Shown: positions 8,726-22,194 of the stretch, one piece after another
Position numbering within the stretch: position 1 is the stretch's first letter
Layout: every line of letters begins with the position of its first letter
From: Cryobacterium sinapicolor
Lineage (GTDB): Bacteria; Actinomycetota; Actinomycetes; Actinomycetales; Microbacteriaceae
Reading direction: 5' to 3'
NCBI RefSeq assembly: GCF_004403465.1
Contig: NZ_SOGQ01000026.1
Span: 1 to 64,000, forward strand
DNA: 64,000 bases
The notes under the pieces: generated by a model
What the model saw: only the letters and a program-made list of their open reading frames with translations
Databases searched by the model: none
What the model was told of the DNA's origin: nothing
Position numbers and translations under genes: made by a program

Positions 8726-8783
8726 TAGCCTTGGGAGTCCAGCAAGGCGGGCGCGCTCTGCACCAGCCGGAACGGACGATACC
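8726..8783 (+). promoter_or_regulatory. putative promoter and ribosome-binding site of the trehalose gene
   Basis: TAGCCT at 8726-8731 is a good actinobacterial -10 box. A purine-rich GGAACGGA at 8769-8776 lies about 7 nt before an ATT codon at 8784. No ATG or GTG in the right frame lies between this promoter and the first conserved residues of the protein. Confidence 0.5.
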
Positions 8784-11036
<2,253 letters not shown>

Positions 11037-11070
11037 GCCCCGGGCGACGGTCCGTGCTCAGCGGACGTTC

Positions 11071-11082
11071 TAGACTCAGTGC
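11071..11082 (+). promoter_or_regulatory. leaderless promoter of ilvD
   Basis: TAGACT at 11071-11076 is followed by exactly 6 nt and then the ATG at 11083, so transcription should start at or next to the A of the start codon. There is no room for a ribosome-binding site or an attenuator leader. Confidence 0.7.
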
Positions 11083-12777
11083 ATGACTGAGATCGACATG
11101 AAGCCGCGCAGCCGCGACGTCACCGACGGAATCGAAGCCACCACCTCGCGTGGGATGCTCCGGGCCGTCGGTATGGGAGACGCCGACTGGGACAAACCCC
11201 AGATTGGCATCGCCAGTTCGTGGAACGAGATCACGCCCTGCAACCTCTCCCTGGACCGCCTCGCGCAGGCCGCCAAGGAAGGCGTGCACGGCGGCGGCGG
11301 CTACCCACTGCAGTTCGGCACCATCTCGGTCTCTGACGGCATCTCGATGGGCCACGAGGGCATGCACTTCTCCCTCGTCTCCCGTGAGGTCATCGCCGAC
11401 TCGGTCGAGGTCGTCATGCAGGCCGAGCGCCTCGACGGCTCCGTGCTGCTGGCCGGCTGCGACAAGTCGCTCCCCGGCATGCTGATGGCCGCGGCCCGCC
11501 TCGACCTGGCCAGCGTCTTCCTCTACGCCGGGTCGATCGCCCCCGGCTGGGTCAAGCTCTCCGACGGCACCGAAAAAGACATCACCATCATCGACTCCTT
11601 CGAGGCGGTCGGCGCCGTCAAGGCCGGGCGGATGTCCGCGGCCGACGCCAAGCGCATCGAGTGCGCCTTCGCCCCCGGCGAGGGTGCCTGCGGCGGCATG
11701 TACACCGCCAACACCATGGCCAGTGTGGCTGAGGCCCTCGGCATGAGCCTGCCCGGCTCCGCGTCCCCGGCCTCAGCCGACCGCCGTCGGGACTACTACG
11801 CGCGCCGCTCCGGCGAGGCCGTCGTCAACCTGCTGCGCCTCGGGATCACGGCCCGGGACATCCTCACCCGCAAGGCCTTCGAGAACGCGATCGCGGTGGC
11901 GATGGCGTTCGGCGGCTCCACCAACGTGGTGCTGCACCTGCTCGCCATCGCGAACGAGGCCGAGGTCGAGCTCACCCTCGACGACTTCAACCGCATCGGC
12001 GACAAGGTGCCTCACATCGGTGACCTCAAGCCGTTCGGCAAGTACGTCATGAACGACGTCGACCGTCACGGCGGCGTGCCGGCCGTGATGCGAGCACTGC
12101 TCGAGGCCGGCCTCATCCACGGCGACGCACTCACCGTGACCGGCAAGACCGTCGCCGAGAACCTCGCCGAGATCGACCCGCCCGAGCTCGACGGCACGGT
12201 GCTGCGCACCCTCGACAACCCCATCCACGCCAGCGGCGGAATCACCATCCTCAAGGGCTCGATCGCCCCCGAGGGAGCCGTCGTCAAGACCGCCGGCTTC
12301 GACTCCGACATCTTCGAGGGACCCGCGCGCGTGTTCGAACGCGAGCGCGCCGCCATGGATGCGCTCACCGCGGGCGAGATCCGGAAGGGCGACGTCGTCG
12401 TCATCCGCTACGAGGGTCCGAAGGGCGGGCCCGGAATGCGGGAGATGCTCTCGATCACCGCCGCCATCAAGGGCGCCGGGCTCGGCGCCGATGTACTACT
12501 CTTAACGGACGGTCGATTCTCAGGCGGCACAACCGGACTGTGCATCGGCCATATAGCACCCGAAGCGGTGGACGCAGGTCCAATCGCCTTCGTGCGCGAT
12601 GGTGATCTGATACGGGTCGATATCGCAGCTCGCACGCTCGACCTACTGGTCGACCCTGATGAGCTGGCCGCCCGGAGTGTTGGCTGGGCACCTCTGCCTC
12701 CGCGCTACACCCGGGGCGTTCTCGCAAAGTACTCGAAGCTCGTCCAGTCTGCGGCCGTCGGCGCCGTCACGGGCTAG
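11083..12777 (+). CDS. ilvD: dihydroxy-acid dehydratase
   Basis: 564 aa, full length for the IlvD/Edd family. It dehydrates 2,3-dihydroxy-isovalerate and 2,3-dihydroxy-3-methylvalerate in valine and isoleucine synthesis. The three iron-sulfur cysteines are visible: Cys53 (ITPCNLS), Cys126 (AGCDKSLPG) and Cys203 ([10 protein letters not shown]). The [13 protein letters not shown] motif lies near the C-terminus. The start codon follows a TAGACT box by 6 nt (leaderless). ilvB follows after 37 nt. From about 12490 the codons change style (TTA, CTA, ATA, CGA, TCA appear) although the protein remains typical, which suggests a recombined patch. Confidence 0.97.
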   Translation: MTEIDMKPRSRDVTDGIEATTSRGMLRAVGMGDADWDKPQIGIASSWNEITPCNLSLDRLAQAAKEGVHGGGGYPLQFGTISVSDGISMGHEGMHFSLVSREVIADSVEVVMQAERLDGSVLLAGCDKSLPGMLMAAARLDLASVFLYAGSIAPGWVKLSDGTEKDITIIDSFEAVGAVKAGRMSAADAKRIECAFAPGEGACGGMYTANTMASVAEALGMSLPGSASPASADRRRDYYARRSGEAVVNLLRLGITARDILTRKAFENAIAVAMAFGGSTNVVLHLLAIANEAEVELTLDDFNRIGDKVPHIGDLKPFGKYVMNDVDRHGGVPAVMRALLEAGLIHGDALTVTGKTVAENLAEIDPPELDGTVLRTLDNPIHASGGITILKGSIAPEGAVVKTAGFDSDIFEGPARVFERERAAMDALTAGEIRKGDVVVIRYEGPKGGPGMREMLSITAAIKGAGLGADVLLLTDGRFSGGTTGLCIGHIAPEAVDAGPIAFVRDGDLIRVDIAARTLDLLVDPDELAARSVGWAPLPPRYTRGVLAKYSKLVQSAAVGAVTG

Positions 12778-12814
12778 CACTCACCATTCGTCATCGAACT
12801 AGGGAACTGATCAC

Positions 12815-14635
12815 ATGACCGCGGAAACTCCCGTGCCATCGCCATCACCCTCGCCTGCCGCATCCGCTGCGGCACCTGATTCAGGCACACCGGAAATCCT
12901 CACGGGTTCCGGCGCGATCATCCGCTCGCTGGAACTGTTGGGTGTCACCGACGTCTTCGGCCTGCCGGGCGGCGCCGTCATCCCGCTCTACGACGAGCTG
13001 ATGAGCCAGACCGCCATCCGGCACATCCTGGTGCGGCACGAGCAGGGCGCCGGGCACGCCGCGGAGGGCTACGCCTCGGCGAGCAACCGCGTCGGGGTGG
13101 CCATCGCCACCTCCGGTCCCGGCGCCACCAACCTGGTCACGGCCATCGCCGACGCCTACATGGACTCGGTGCCGATCCTCTGCATCACCGGCCAGGTCTT
13201 CTCGACCCTGATGGGCACGGATGCCTTCCAGGAGGCCGACATCGTCGGCATCACCATGCCGATCACGAAGCACTCCTTCCTGGTCAAGCGCCCCGAGGAC
13301 ATCCCGGCGGCCATCGCCTCGGCGCACTTGATCGCCTCCACAGGTCGGCCCGGCCCGGTGCTGGTGGACATCACCAAGGACGCCCAGCAGAAGAGCGCAC
13401 CGTTCATCTGGCCGCCCAAGCTCGACCTGCCCGGCTATCGACCGGTCACCAAACCCCACGGCAAGCAGGTGCAGGCCGCGGCCCAGCTGCTCGCCGAGGC
13501 CAAGAAGCCCGTCCTCTACGTGGGTGGCGGCGTCATCCGTGCCCGCGCGTCGGAAGAACTTCTCACCTTCGCCGAACTGAGCAAGACGCCCGTCGTCACC
13601 ACGCTGATGGCGCGTGGCGCGTTCCCTGACTCGCACGACCAGCACCTGGGCATGCCCGGCATGCACGGAACCGTCTCCGCAGTGCTCGCATTGCAGGAGG
13701 CAGACCTCATCATCGCGCTCGGCTCCCGCTTCGACGATCGGGTCACCGGCAAGGTCTCCGAGTTCGCGCCGCACGCCACGATCGTGCACGTCGACATCGA
13801 CCCCGCGGAGATCGGTAAGATCCGCGCCGCCGACGTGCCCATCGTCGGTGACGCGAAGGAGGTCATCGCCGACCTGACCGTCGCCTACGCGGCCGCGATC
13901 ACCACGACGACGCCCGACGTCAGCGTCTGGTGGACCTACCTCAAGGGTCTGCGCGACGAGTTCCCGCTGGGCTACTCCGAGCCGACCGACGGCCTGATGA
14001 GCCCGCAGTTCGTGATCCAGCGCATCGGCGAGCTGACCGGGCCGGAAGCCGTCTACGCGGCCGGCGTCGGCCAGCACCAGATGTGGGCGGCCCAGTTCAT
14101 CAAGTACGAGCGCCCCAACTCCTGGCTCAACTCCGGGGGAGCAGGCACGATGGGCTACTCCATCCCCGCCGCGATGGGTGCCAAGGTCGCCGAGCCCGAC
14201 CGCGTGGTCTGGTCGATCGACGGCGACGGATGCTTCCAGATGACCAACCAGGAGCTGGCCACCTGCACCATCAACAACATCCCGATCAAGGTCGCCATCA
14301 TCAACAACTCCTCGCTGGGTATGGTGCGCCAGTGGCAGACCCTGTTCTACGACGGACGGCACTCCTTCACCGATCTGCACACCGGGCACGGCTCCGCCAT
14401 GGTGCCGGACTTCGTGAAGCTGTCCGAGGCCTACGGCGCCCTCGCCATCCGGGTCACCAGCCCCGACCAGGTCGACGACGCCATCAAGCTGGCGCTGGCC
14501 ACCAACGACCGACCGGTGGTGATCGACTTCATCGTGAGCCGTGACGCCATGGTCTGGCCAATGGTCCCGCAGGGCGTCAGCAACAGCTATGTGCAGTACG
14601 CCAAGGATCACGCACCGACCTGGGAAGAGGAATAA
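12815..14635 (+). CDS. ilvB: acetolactate synthase large subunit
   Basis: 606 aa thiamine-diphosphate enzyme that condenses pyruvate to acetolactate (or with 2-ketobutyrate), the first common step of branched-chain amino acid synthesis. The Pro/Ser/Ala-rich N-terminal extension (about 30 residues) is typical of actinobacteria. The catalytic Glu lies in [14 protein letters not shown]. The ThDP/Mg motif is [14 protein letters not shown] with the downstream NN. A weak AGGGAA lies about 10 nt before the ATG. ilvN follows after 3 nt and ilvC shortly after, so ilvB-ilvN-ilvC form one unit, probably together with ilvD. Confidence 0.97.
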   Translation: MTAETPVPSPSPSPAASAAAPDSGTPEILTGSGAIIRSLELLGVTDVFGLPGGAVIPLYDELMSQTAIRHILVRHEQGAGHAAEGYASASNRVGVAIATSGPGATNLVTAIADAYMDSVPILCITGQVFSTLMGTDAFQEADIVGITMPITKHSFLVKRPEDIPAAIASAHLIASTGRPGPVLVDITKDAQQKSAPFIWPPKLDLPGYRPVTKPHGKQVQAAAQLLAEAKKPVLYVGGGVIRARASEELLTFAELSKTPVVTTLMARGAFPDSHDQHLGMPGMHGTVSAVLALQEADLIIALGSRFDDRVTGKVSEFAPHATIVHVDIDPAEIGKIRAADVPIVGDAKEVIADLTVAYAAAITTTTPDVSVWWTYLKGLRDEFPLGYSEPTDGLMSPQFVIQRIGELTGPEAVYAAGVGQHQMWAAQFIKYERPNSWLNSGGAGTMGYSIPAAMGAKVAEPDRVVWSIDGDGCFQMTNQELATCTINNIPIKVAIINNSSLGMVRQWQTLFYDGRHSFTDLHTGHGSAMVPDFVKLSEAYGALAIRVTSPDQVDDAIKLALATNDRPVVIDFIVSRDAMVWPMVPQGVSNSYVQYAKDHAPTWEEE

Positions 14636-14638
14636 CCC

Positions 14639-16268
<1,630 letters not shown>

Positions 16269-16290
16269 CACCCAAGCGCGCATCCACAGC

Positions 16291-16315
16291 GGGGCCAATC
16301 CACTCGATTGGCCCC
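16291..16315 (+). terminator. terminator hairpin after ilvC
   Basis: A perfect 10-bp stem (GGGGCCAATC / GATTGGCCCC) encloses the 5-nt loop CACTC. The following sequence GTTGTCGCG has only a weak T content, so termination may be L-shaped or Rho-assisted, as is common in actinobacteria. Confidence 0.8.
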
Positions 16316-16476
16316 GTTGTCGCGTTAAAAGGCTGCTTGAGCGGAGGATAAGTGCGGAGTGCTTGCCGCTGCAGGTGCCGCTGTCTAGCATTGTTCCCAG
16401 CGGATGAACCCGGCCGCATTCACGTCTTCCCGCGCGGCCAACAGACATCGACGATGACAATCGCAGGTGGTATTCC

Positions 16477-17916
16477 ATGGGCAAGCAGGCTTCCAGGCAG
16501 CAGGGCAGGCATCCTCAGTCCGACAACGAGGTGCACGACCTGCAGAGGCATATTTCCGGTCGTGTGATCACCGTCGGCGATCCGGGTTACGACGAGGCCC
16601 GACGGGTCTGGAACGGCATGGTCGACCGGCGCCCGGTCGCGGTCGTGCGGGCTGCCGATGCGGGCGACATCGGCCCGGCGGTGCAGTTCGCGCGCACCCG
16701 CGGCCTCCCGCTTGCGGTGCGGGGCGGCGGCCACAACGTGGCCGGCAACGGCACGGTCGACGGCGGTCTCGTGCTCGACCTGGGCGGGCTGAGGGCGGTC
16801 GAGGTGAATCACCGCACCAATACCGTGCGCGCCCAGCCCGGTGCCACCCTCGCCGATCTCGACCGGGCCACCGAGCCCTACGGTCTGGCGGTACCGGTCG
16901 GAGTCGTCTCCGGAACCGGGGTGGCCGGATTGACCCTGGGCGGCGGGGTCGGCTGGCTGACCCGCGCCCACGGTCTCACCGTCGACAACCTGGTCGGGGC
17001 CGAGCTCGTGACCGCGGCGGGAGAACTGGTGGTGGCGAGCGACGGCGAGAATGCCGAGCTGCTCTGGGGGCTGCGTGGAGGCGGCGGCAACTTCGGGGTG
17101 GTGTCCACGTTCACCTTCCGGGCGCATCCGCTGCCCGCGAGGGTGCTCTCCGGCAACCTCGTCTACGGTCGGGCCCGCTGGCCGGAGGCTCTGCGCGCCT
17201 TCGACGCCTGGACGTGCGACCTGCCGGACGAACTGACCTCGATCATCAGCTTCATGGTGCCGTCGCCCGACTGGGAACTGGGGGACGACCCGCTGATGCT
17301 GTTCGGTTTCGCCTGGGCGTCACTGGACCAGGCGGCGGGCGAGGAGGTCGTGGACCGACTGCGCCGGGCGGCGCCGCCCGACGTCGAGGACGTCGAGCGG
17401 GCCCGCTGGACCGACTGGCAGTCGGCCGTCGACGACCTCTTCCCGAAGGGCGTGCGCGGGTACTGGAAGAACACGTCCTTCGACCGGCTCGATGACGACG
17501 TGATCGAGGTCATCACACGCCGGGCGGCCGAACAGACCTGGCGGGGGACGGGATTCGACATCCACCACATGGGCGGAGCGGTCGCTCGGGTCGACGAGAA
17601 CACCACCCCGTTCCCAAACCGGGCGGCGCGGTTTTGGCTGAACATCTACGGCTTCTGGCCCGATGCCGCCGACGACGAGGCCCGGATCGCGTTCGTGCGC
17701 GGATTCGCCGCGGAGATGGAGCCGTTCGCCTCGGGTGGCCAGTACCTGAACTTCCTTGGGGCGGAACCGGACCTGGACCCGGCTGCCGCCGCCCTCGCCG
17801 TCTTCGGACCCGCGAAACTCGAGCGCCTCAGCGCCCTCAAACGAGCCTGGGACCCGGACAACTTCTTCCGACTGAACCACAACATCCCGCCGACCCTGCC
17901 GCAGGCCTTCGGGTGA
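16477..17916 (+). CDS. FAD-linked oxidase, berberine-bridge (BBE) family
   Basis: 479 aa. The FAD-binding type-4 domain (about residues 40-215) has RGGGHNVAGN, where His86 is the expected covalent FAD ligand, and GLTLGGGVGWLTRAHG. The C-terminal BBE motif WDPDNFFRLNHNI (about 457-469) closes the fold. Relatives oxidise sugars, alkaloids, or 6-hydroxynicotine; the substrate here cannot be read from the sequence. AGGTGG precedes the ATG. It stands alone after the ilvC terminator, with a 190-nt gap downstream. Confidence 0.88.
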   Translation: MGKQASRQQGRHPQSDNEVHDLQRHISGRVITVGDPGYDEARRVWNGMVDRRPVAVVRAADAGDIGPAVQFARTRGLPLAVRGGGHNVAGNGTVDGGLVLDLGGLRAVEVNHRTNTVRAQPGATLADLDRATEPYGLAVPVGVVSGTGVAGLTLGGGVGWLTRAHGLTVDNLVGAELVTAAGELVVASDGENAELLWGLRGGGGNFGVVSTFTFRAHPLPARVLSGNLVYGRARWPEALRAFDAWTCDLPDELTSIISFMVPSPDWELGDDPLMLFGFAWASLDQAAGEEVVDRLRRAAPPDVEDVERARWTDWQSAVDDLFPKGVRGYWKNTSFDRLDDDVIEVITRRAAEQTWRGTGFDIHHMGGAVARVDENTTPFPNRAARFWLNIYGFWPDAADDEARIAFVRGFAAEMEPFASGGQYLNFLGAEPDLDPAAAALAVFGPAKLERLSALKRAWDPDNFFRLNHNIPPTLPQAFG

Positions 17917-18106
17917 GCCTTCGGCCGGAAACCGTGCATTGGTGGCGCGCACCCGGAAAGGCGGGCAGGGGTGACGGCCGCGCAGGCTATTCGACCCACG
18001 CCGACGCGGTGCAGGCAATGGACCTCCGAAGAACCCTCCCGGAACACGAGGTGAACAGGCAACAGAAGCGCACAGCGCCGCGAATCTGCACCCCCAGACT
18101 GGGGGC

Positions 18107-18378
18107 ATGAGTCCTTTCAATAGACGAGATCTGCTGCGATCCGCCGGCGTCATAGCCTTTGCCGGTGCTGCTGCAAGCGCTGGTCAGGCCACGCCCGCCC
18201 AAGCCGCTGGTTCCGCGGTGGTCCCTGACTTCCGGTACGGGGTCGCTTCCGGAGACCCTCTGCCGGACAGGGTGCTGATCTGGACCCGGGTCACCCCGAT
18301 GCCCGATGCGCTGCCCGGCTCGGGGCTCGGCCCTGCTGTCACGGTGGACTGGGAAGTGTCCGAGAGCTCCGGATTCTT
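18107..18378 (+). pseudogene. phoD: alkaline phosphatase D (PhoD-like) N-terminal fragment
   Basis: Only the first 90 or so residues remain. There is a Tat signal (RRDLLRSAGVIAFAGAAASAG) and the start of the PhoD fold (FRYGVASGDPLPDRVLIWTRVTP ... VTVDWEVS). A normal PhoD has over 500 residues. Homology stops near 18370, and the frame continues into unrelated residues until a stop at 18457. CAGACT lies 6 nt before the ATG. The remnant ends abruptly where a different phosphatase tail begins, so it results from a deletion. Confidence 0.8.
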
Positions 18379-18491
18379 GCGAGCCGGTGCACACGATCGA
18401 TGTGGCACCCACAGTCGGCGCGCTATTCGGGCTGGCCGCGCCGACGGGCGGCTATGACGGTACCCGGAGGGCCGGGGCGTTTCGGTTCTGA
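18378..18491 (+). pseudogene. C-terminal fragment of an alkaline phosphatase/phosphodiesterase-like protein
   Basis: In a different frame from the PhoD remnant, 18378-18491 encodes EPVHTIDVAPTVGALFGL followed by GGYDGTRRAGAF and a stop. HTIDVAPTVGALFGL is typical of the extreme C-terminus of nucleotide pyrophosphatase/alkaline phosphatase superfamily enzymes. The rest of that gene is absent. It probably lay downstream of phoD before a deletion joined the two. Confidence 0.65.
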
Positions 18492-18567
18492 CGGTTGACA
18501 CCGGCATCGGGGGGGCCGCGGGCCCTCCGGTGAGAACCGTCTTTCCGGCGGGCTTTCCGGCGGGCTT

Positions 18568-19482
18568 TCAGAGGATCGCCGGGCAGTGGCCGCGGATGTA
18601 GTCGGCGACCTGCTCCGGTGTGAAATAGGCGAGATGGCCGGCGCCCGGAACACTGTCTGCCTGCCGGGGATCGTCGGTGCCCGGCCGCCGGCGCAGGCAG
18701 GTCAGCTCCGCCACGATCTCCCGGAAGACCGGCGGCGACTCGGTGCCGGCGCAGAACCGGATGTCGGCCTCGGAGGCGGCCAATTCCTCGGGCCGTACGG
18801 TCTCGTTCGTGCGCTGCAGGTCGTCCCGGATCAGGTTCTCGGCCAGGGCGGCGCCGCGCTCGGCATACCAGTCGAGCCCTGCCGGGGCATCGAGCAGGTC
18901 CGAGGTTCGGTCGCCGGGTGCTGAATTCCGTTCGGTTGACTGCGCGGCTACGTGCGACAGGAGCGTCATGGCGCCGGCCCAGTCACCTGGGTGGGCTACC
19001 AGGTGCATCCGCACGGCGTCGTTGACCTGGGCCAGCAGGGTGGCCCCCGTCGCGGTGCGCCGAAAATACCCTGGTTCGTAGGCGAGCACCTGGCGCACGA
19101 GCGACGGATGCCGCAGCGCAAGCTGCAGCGCCACGATCCCGCCGGCGCTCGCGCCGAAGACCGCGGAAGGCGCGAGACCCAGCAGCTGGAGCAACACCGC
19201 AGCGTCGTCGGCGTGCCGAGCCGAATCACACGGCCAGCCCTCGCGGCTGCTGCGCCCGGTGCCGCGGGGATCCCACGTCACCACGGTGAACTCGGTCAGG
19301 CGCTCGGCGATCGGCCGGAACATCTCGGCGTCGTCGCTGGCGGCGCCGATGATGAGCAGCGACGGACCGGCGCCGCGCAGCTCGGCGTACAGCCGGCATC
19401 CGTTCACGTCGTACCAGCCGACGCGCGGTTTCTTCGCGCCGGGAAGGGCGAAGGGATTGCCGAGGGACTCCGCATCCGTCAT
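18568..19482 (-). CDS. alpha/beta hydrolase
   Basis: 304 aa. The hydrolase fold shows an early GAASDDAEMF, DPRGTGRS, the nucleophile elbow GASAGG (catalytic Ser) and the distal His in GAGHLAYF. It is an esterase or epoxide-hydrolase-like enzyme of unknown substrate. The start is placed at the ATG at 19482 rather than the TTG one codon upstream, because TAGACT lies exactly 6 nt before that ATG (leaderless). It is divergent from the zinc alcohol dehydrogenase gene 72 nt away. Confidence 0.85.
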   Translation of the reverse strand: MTDAESLGNPFALPGAKKPRVGWYDVNGCRLYAELRGAGPSLLIIGAASDDAEMFRPIAERLTEFTVVTWDPRGTGRSSREGWPCDSARHADDAAVLLQLLGLAPSAVFGASAGGIVALQLALRHPSLVRQVLAYEPGYFRRTATGATLLAQVNDAVRMHLVAHPGDWAGAMTLLSHVAAQSTERNSAPGDRTSDLLDAPAGLDWYAERGAALAENLIRDDLQRTNETVRPEELAASEADIRFCAGTESPPVFREIVAELTCLRRRPGTDDPRQADSVPGAGHLAYFTPEQVADYIRGHCPAIL

Positions 19483-19554
19483 CAAAAAAGTCTACGGGAG
19501 TACCGTTGGCCGTGCCGGGCGAATGCCCGGTTCATCTCGACGAAGGAGTCAGCG

Positions 19555-20610
19555 ATGAAGGCACTGGTGTTTCACGGTCCCGGCAAGAAAGCGTGGGAAG
19601 ACGTGCCTGACCCGAAGATCGTCAGGTCGGCCGATGCGATCGTGCGCGTGGACACGACCACCATCTGCGGCACAGACCTGCACATCCTCAAGGGCGACGT
19701 GCCGGCCGTGCAGGCGGGCCGCATCCTCGGTCACGAGGCCGTGGGCACGATCGTGGAGGTCGGCACGGCCGTGCAGACCCTCGCGGTGGGCGACCGGGTC
19801 ATCGTCTCCTGCATCAAGAGCTGCGGGCACTGCGCGAATTGCCGGACCGGGCTGTACTCGCACTGCCTGGGCGACGAGGGGGCGTCCGGAACCGGCTGGA
19901 TCTTCGGCCACCTCATCGACGGCACCCAGGCCGAGTACGTGCGGGTTCCCTACGCGGAGAACTCACTGCACCTGCTGCCCGCCGGGATCACCGACGAGGA
20001 GGCCGTCATGCTCTCCGACATCCTGCCGACCGGGTTCGAAATGGGCGTGCAGTACGGCCGGGTCAAACCGGGCGATGTGGTGGCCGTGATCGGCGCCGGG
20101 CCGGTCGGCCTCGCCGCCATTGCCACGGCCGGGCTGTGCGGCGCCGGCACGGTCATCGCCATCGACACCGACGTGAACCGGTTGGAGCAGGCCCGCCTGT
20201 TCGGGGCGACGGATGCCGTCGTCTCCGGCAGCCCCGACTGGAAGCAGCAGGTGCTGGCGTTGACCGACGGAGCGGGCGTCGACGTCGCCATCGAGGCGGT
20301 CGGAATCCCGGCGACCTTCGACATGGCGATCGAGGTGGTGCGCCCCGGCGGCAACGTGGCCAACGTCGGCGTGCACGGGAAACCGGTCGAACTGCACCTG
20401 GAGCACCTATGGATCCAGAACATCAACATCAGCATGGGGCTGGTCAACACCAACACCACACCCATGCTGCTGAAGCTCGTGGCGCAGAAGAAGATCCCCG
20501 CCGACAGGCTGGCCACGCACCGGTTCCGGCTCGATCAGATCCTGGAGGCGTACGACACCTTCTCCCGGGCCGCGGAAACGAAGGCGCTGAAGGTCGTGAT
20601 GAACCGGTGA
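19555..20610 (+). CDS. zinc-dependent medium-chain alcohol dehydrogenase
   Basis: 351 aa. The catalytic zinc site has Cys38 (CGTDLH) and GHEAVG. The structural-zinc lobe is CGHCANCRTGLYSHC. The Rossmann loop is GAGPVGLAAIATAG. It oxidises alcohols or reduces aldehydes with NAD(P). The ATG at 19555 was chosen because GAAGGAG lies 7 nt upstream and the MKALVFHGPG start is typical of the family; the frame is open further upstream only by chance. It appears to be a single-gene unit. Confidence 0.92.
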   Translation: MKALVFHGPGKKAWEDVPDPKIVRSADAIVRVDTTTICGTDLHILKGDVPAVQAGRILGHEAVGTIVEVGTAVQTLAVGDRVIVSCIKSCGHCANCRTGLYSHCLGDEGASGTGWIFGHLIDGTQAEYVRVPYAENSLHLLPAGITDEEAVMLSDILPTGFEMGVQYGRVKPGDVVAVIGAGPVGLAAIATAGLCGAGTVIAIDTDVNRLEQARLFGATDAVVSGSPDWKQQVLALTDGAGVDVAIEAVGIPATFDMAIEVVRPGGNVANVGVHGKPVELHLEHLWIQNINISMGLVNTNTTPMLLKLVAQKKIPADRLATHRFRLDQILEAYDTFSRAAETKALKVVMNR

Positions 20611-20742
20611 CGATCCGGATGGCGTAACTGTTGCTCGGTCGGACATCTGTGGCCGGTACGCCGGCAACATTCGTCCGATTTGGCGACAGTCACGCTGCCC
20701 GGCGCGGCCACCCTTTCCGCGGCGGATCGGTACGCTGAGCAG

Positions 20743-21333
20743 ATGACTTCTGGATATTCCGACGGTGACGACCGGGACGACGCCCTGGGCTGGGCCGGCG
20801 ACGACGATCCGACGCTCGTCTCCGGCGACGCGACGGCCGCGGCTGCTCGGCCGGTCGAGCCCGCTTCCGGGGCGCTCGTTCCGACCGCCGACGGCTTCGC
20901 GACCGCCTCCAGCGCGAAGGCAGATCCCGCGGCGGATGCCGGCGCCGGTCCCGGCGAACCGCCGGAGGGATGGACCGTGACCGGCCCGGCATCCGCCGTC
21001 GAGGCCCAGGCCGCTGCCGACGCCGCCGCCGCCCGGACGGCCACGAGTTCGCTGGCACTCGTCTCCCTGGGCATCTTCGGCGGAATCTACCTGCTCTACA
21101 CGATCGGCTGGTTCATCGGCGCGGGCCGCATCCAGACCCCGCCCAGCGATGTGTTGACCGAGTTCATGTTCTCCCTCGGACTCTGGCTGGCCGTGGCCGC
21201 GCCCGCGCTCTGGTTCGCGGTGACGTTCTGGCTGACCAAGACGCATCCCCGAGCCCGGATCGGCTGGTTGCTCCTCGGCGCCGTGCTGCTCGCCCCGCTC
21301 TCCTTCATCTCCGGACCGGGGGTCATCGCATGA
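20743..21333 (+). CDS. hypothetical membrane protein with long disordered N-terminus
   Basis: 196 aa. The first 100 residues are acidic and Ala/Pro/Gly-rich (GYSDGDDRDDALGW, ADAGAGPGEPPEGW). Three membrane helices follow, near 106-126, 144-164 and 172-190. The ATG at 20743 lies 6 nt after TACGCT (20731-20736), a leaderless start, so an ATG 63 nt upstream was rejected. It overlaps the next gene by 4 nt (ATGA). I do not recognise the function. Confidence 0.72.
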   Translation: MTSGYSDGDDRDDALGWAGDDDPTLVSGDATAAAARPVEPASGALVPTADGFATASSAKADPAADAGAGPGEPPEGWTVTGPASAVEAQAAADAAAARTATSSLALVSLGIFGGIYLLYTIGWFIGAGRIQTPPSDVLTEFMFSLGLWLAVAAPALWFAVTFWLTKTHPRARIGWLLLGAVLLAPLSFISGPGVIA

Positions 21334-21698
21334 CCGATTCACCTGTGACCACGCCCGCGGCTGCTCCCTCACGGCGGCGGCGCACCCCGCGTTGGCTGTC
21401 GACGGGCATCGCGATCCTGTTCGGCCTCTTGTACGCCTATGACATCTGGGAGGGCATCGGCAACCTCGTCGGTCTGAACGGCCAGGCCCAGCTTCTCGAC
21501 ACCCAACTGAGCGGATTCGGCATCTTCGTTCTCCTCGTCGGCGTGCTCGGCCCGCTCCTCGTGTTCGTACTCGCCGCGTGGATCGGGCGCTCCCGTGGAC
21601 CTGCCGCCCTGGCGGCCCTGTTCCTGGCCGGCCTCGGCCTGAATGCCGTGATCGCCGCCAACATCTTCACCCTCGGCGCGGGCAGTCTGCTCGTCTAG
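21330..21698 (+). CDS. hypothetical membrane protein, 122 aa
   Basis: Starts at the ATG that overlaps the stop of the preceding gene (21330-21333), so it is translated by coupling. A basic, Ala/Pro-rich N-terminus (PSRRRRTPRW) is followed by three membrane helices, about 22-42, 62-85 and 92-118. It probably works with the preceding membrane protein. The family is unknown. It converges on the DoxX-like gene, with 3 nt between the stops. Confidence 0.7.
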   Translation: MTDSPVTTPAAAPSRRRRTPRWLSTGIAILFGLLYAYDIWEGIGNLVGLNGQAQLLDTQLSGFGIFVLLVGVLGPLLVFVLAAWIGRSRGPAALAALFLAGLGLNAVIAANIFTLGAGSLLV

Positions 21699-21701
21699 CG
21701 G

Positions 21702-22097
21702 TTAGAGGATCGCCACGACGATCAGCCCCATCAGCACCACTTGCCCGGCCAGCCGCGGCACGAGGGGGATCGCGGCCACGCCGAAACGGTCCGGGTAGTG
21801 GGCGGCGAAGGCGTTGGCGGGGAAGACGGCCGCCAGGAACACGATCAGGCAGACGCCGGCCGTCACAATCGTGGGTGGGTAGAGCAACCCGAGCCCGCCT
21901 GCGATCTCGCAGACCCCGGTGAGGATGACCAGGTTGGCGGGGCGCAAGATCCCGGTCGTGCGCAGGCGCGGCGGGATCATCGCACTCATCGTGCGTGCTA
22001 CCACCGGCACGAAATGCGTGATGCCGGCACCGATGAAGATCACCGCCAGCACGAGGCGCAAGGCGAACTGGAGGTCGGGGTACGTCACGCTGCTCAT
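21702..22097 (-). CDS. DoxX-like membrane protein
   Basis: 131 aa with four predicted helices. The early segment LRLVLAVIFIGAGITHFV and the later GVCEIAGGLGLLYP are typical of the DoxX/MauE-type fold, often called DoxX family. The ATG at 22097 has GGAG 10 nt upstream; longer open sequence before it is not family-like. The role is unclear; relatives are linked to membrane redox or sulfur metabolism, but there is no neighbour here to support that. Confidence 0.75.
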   Translation of the reverse strand: MSSVTYPDLQFALRLVLAVIFIGAGITHFVPVVARTMSAMIPPRLRTTGILRPANLVILTGVCEIAGGLGLLYPPTIVTAGVCLIVFLAAVFPANAFAAHYPDRFGVAAIPLVPRLAGQVVLMGLIVVAIL

Positions 22098-22194
22098 GGC
22101 TCTATTCTCCAGCCGATAGAGTGTTTTCATATCTGGCGCCCCACGGTCGCGGCGCAAGCCATGTTTTTCTGCTGCTATCGGAGGATCCGTTTTC

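Noticed and set aside
18952-19554. Long N-terminal extension of the zinc alcohol dehydrogenase
   Set aside because: The extension is not family-like and overlaps the divergent hydrolase; a good ribosome site marks the ATG at 19555.
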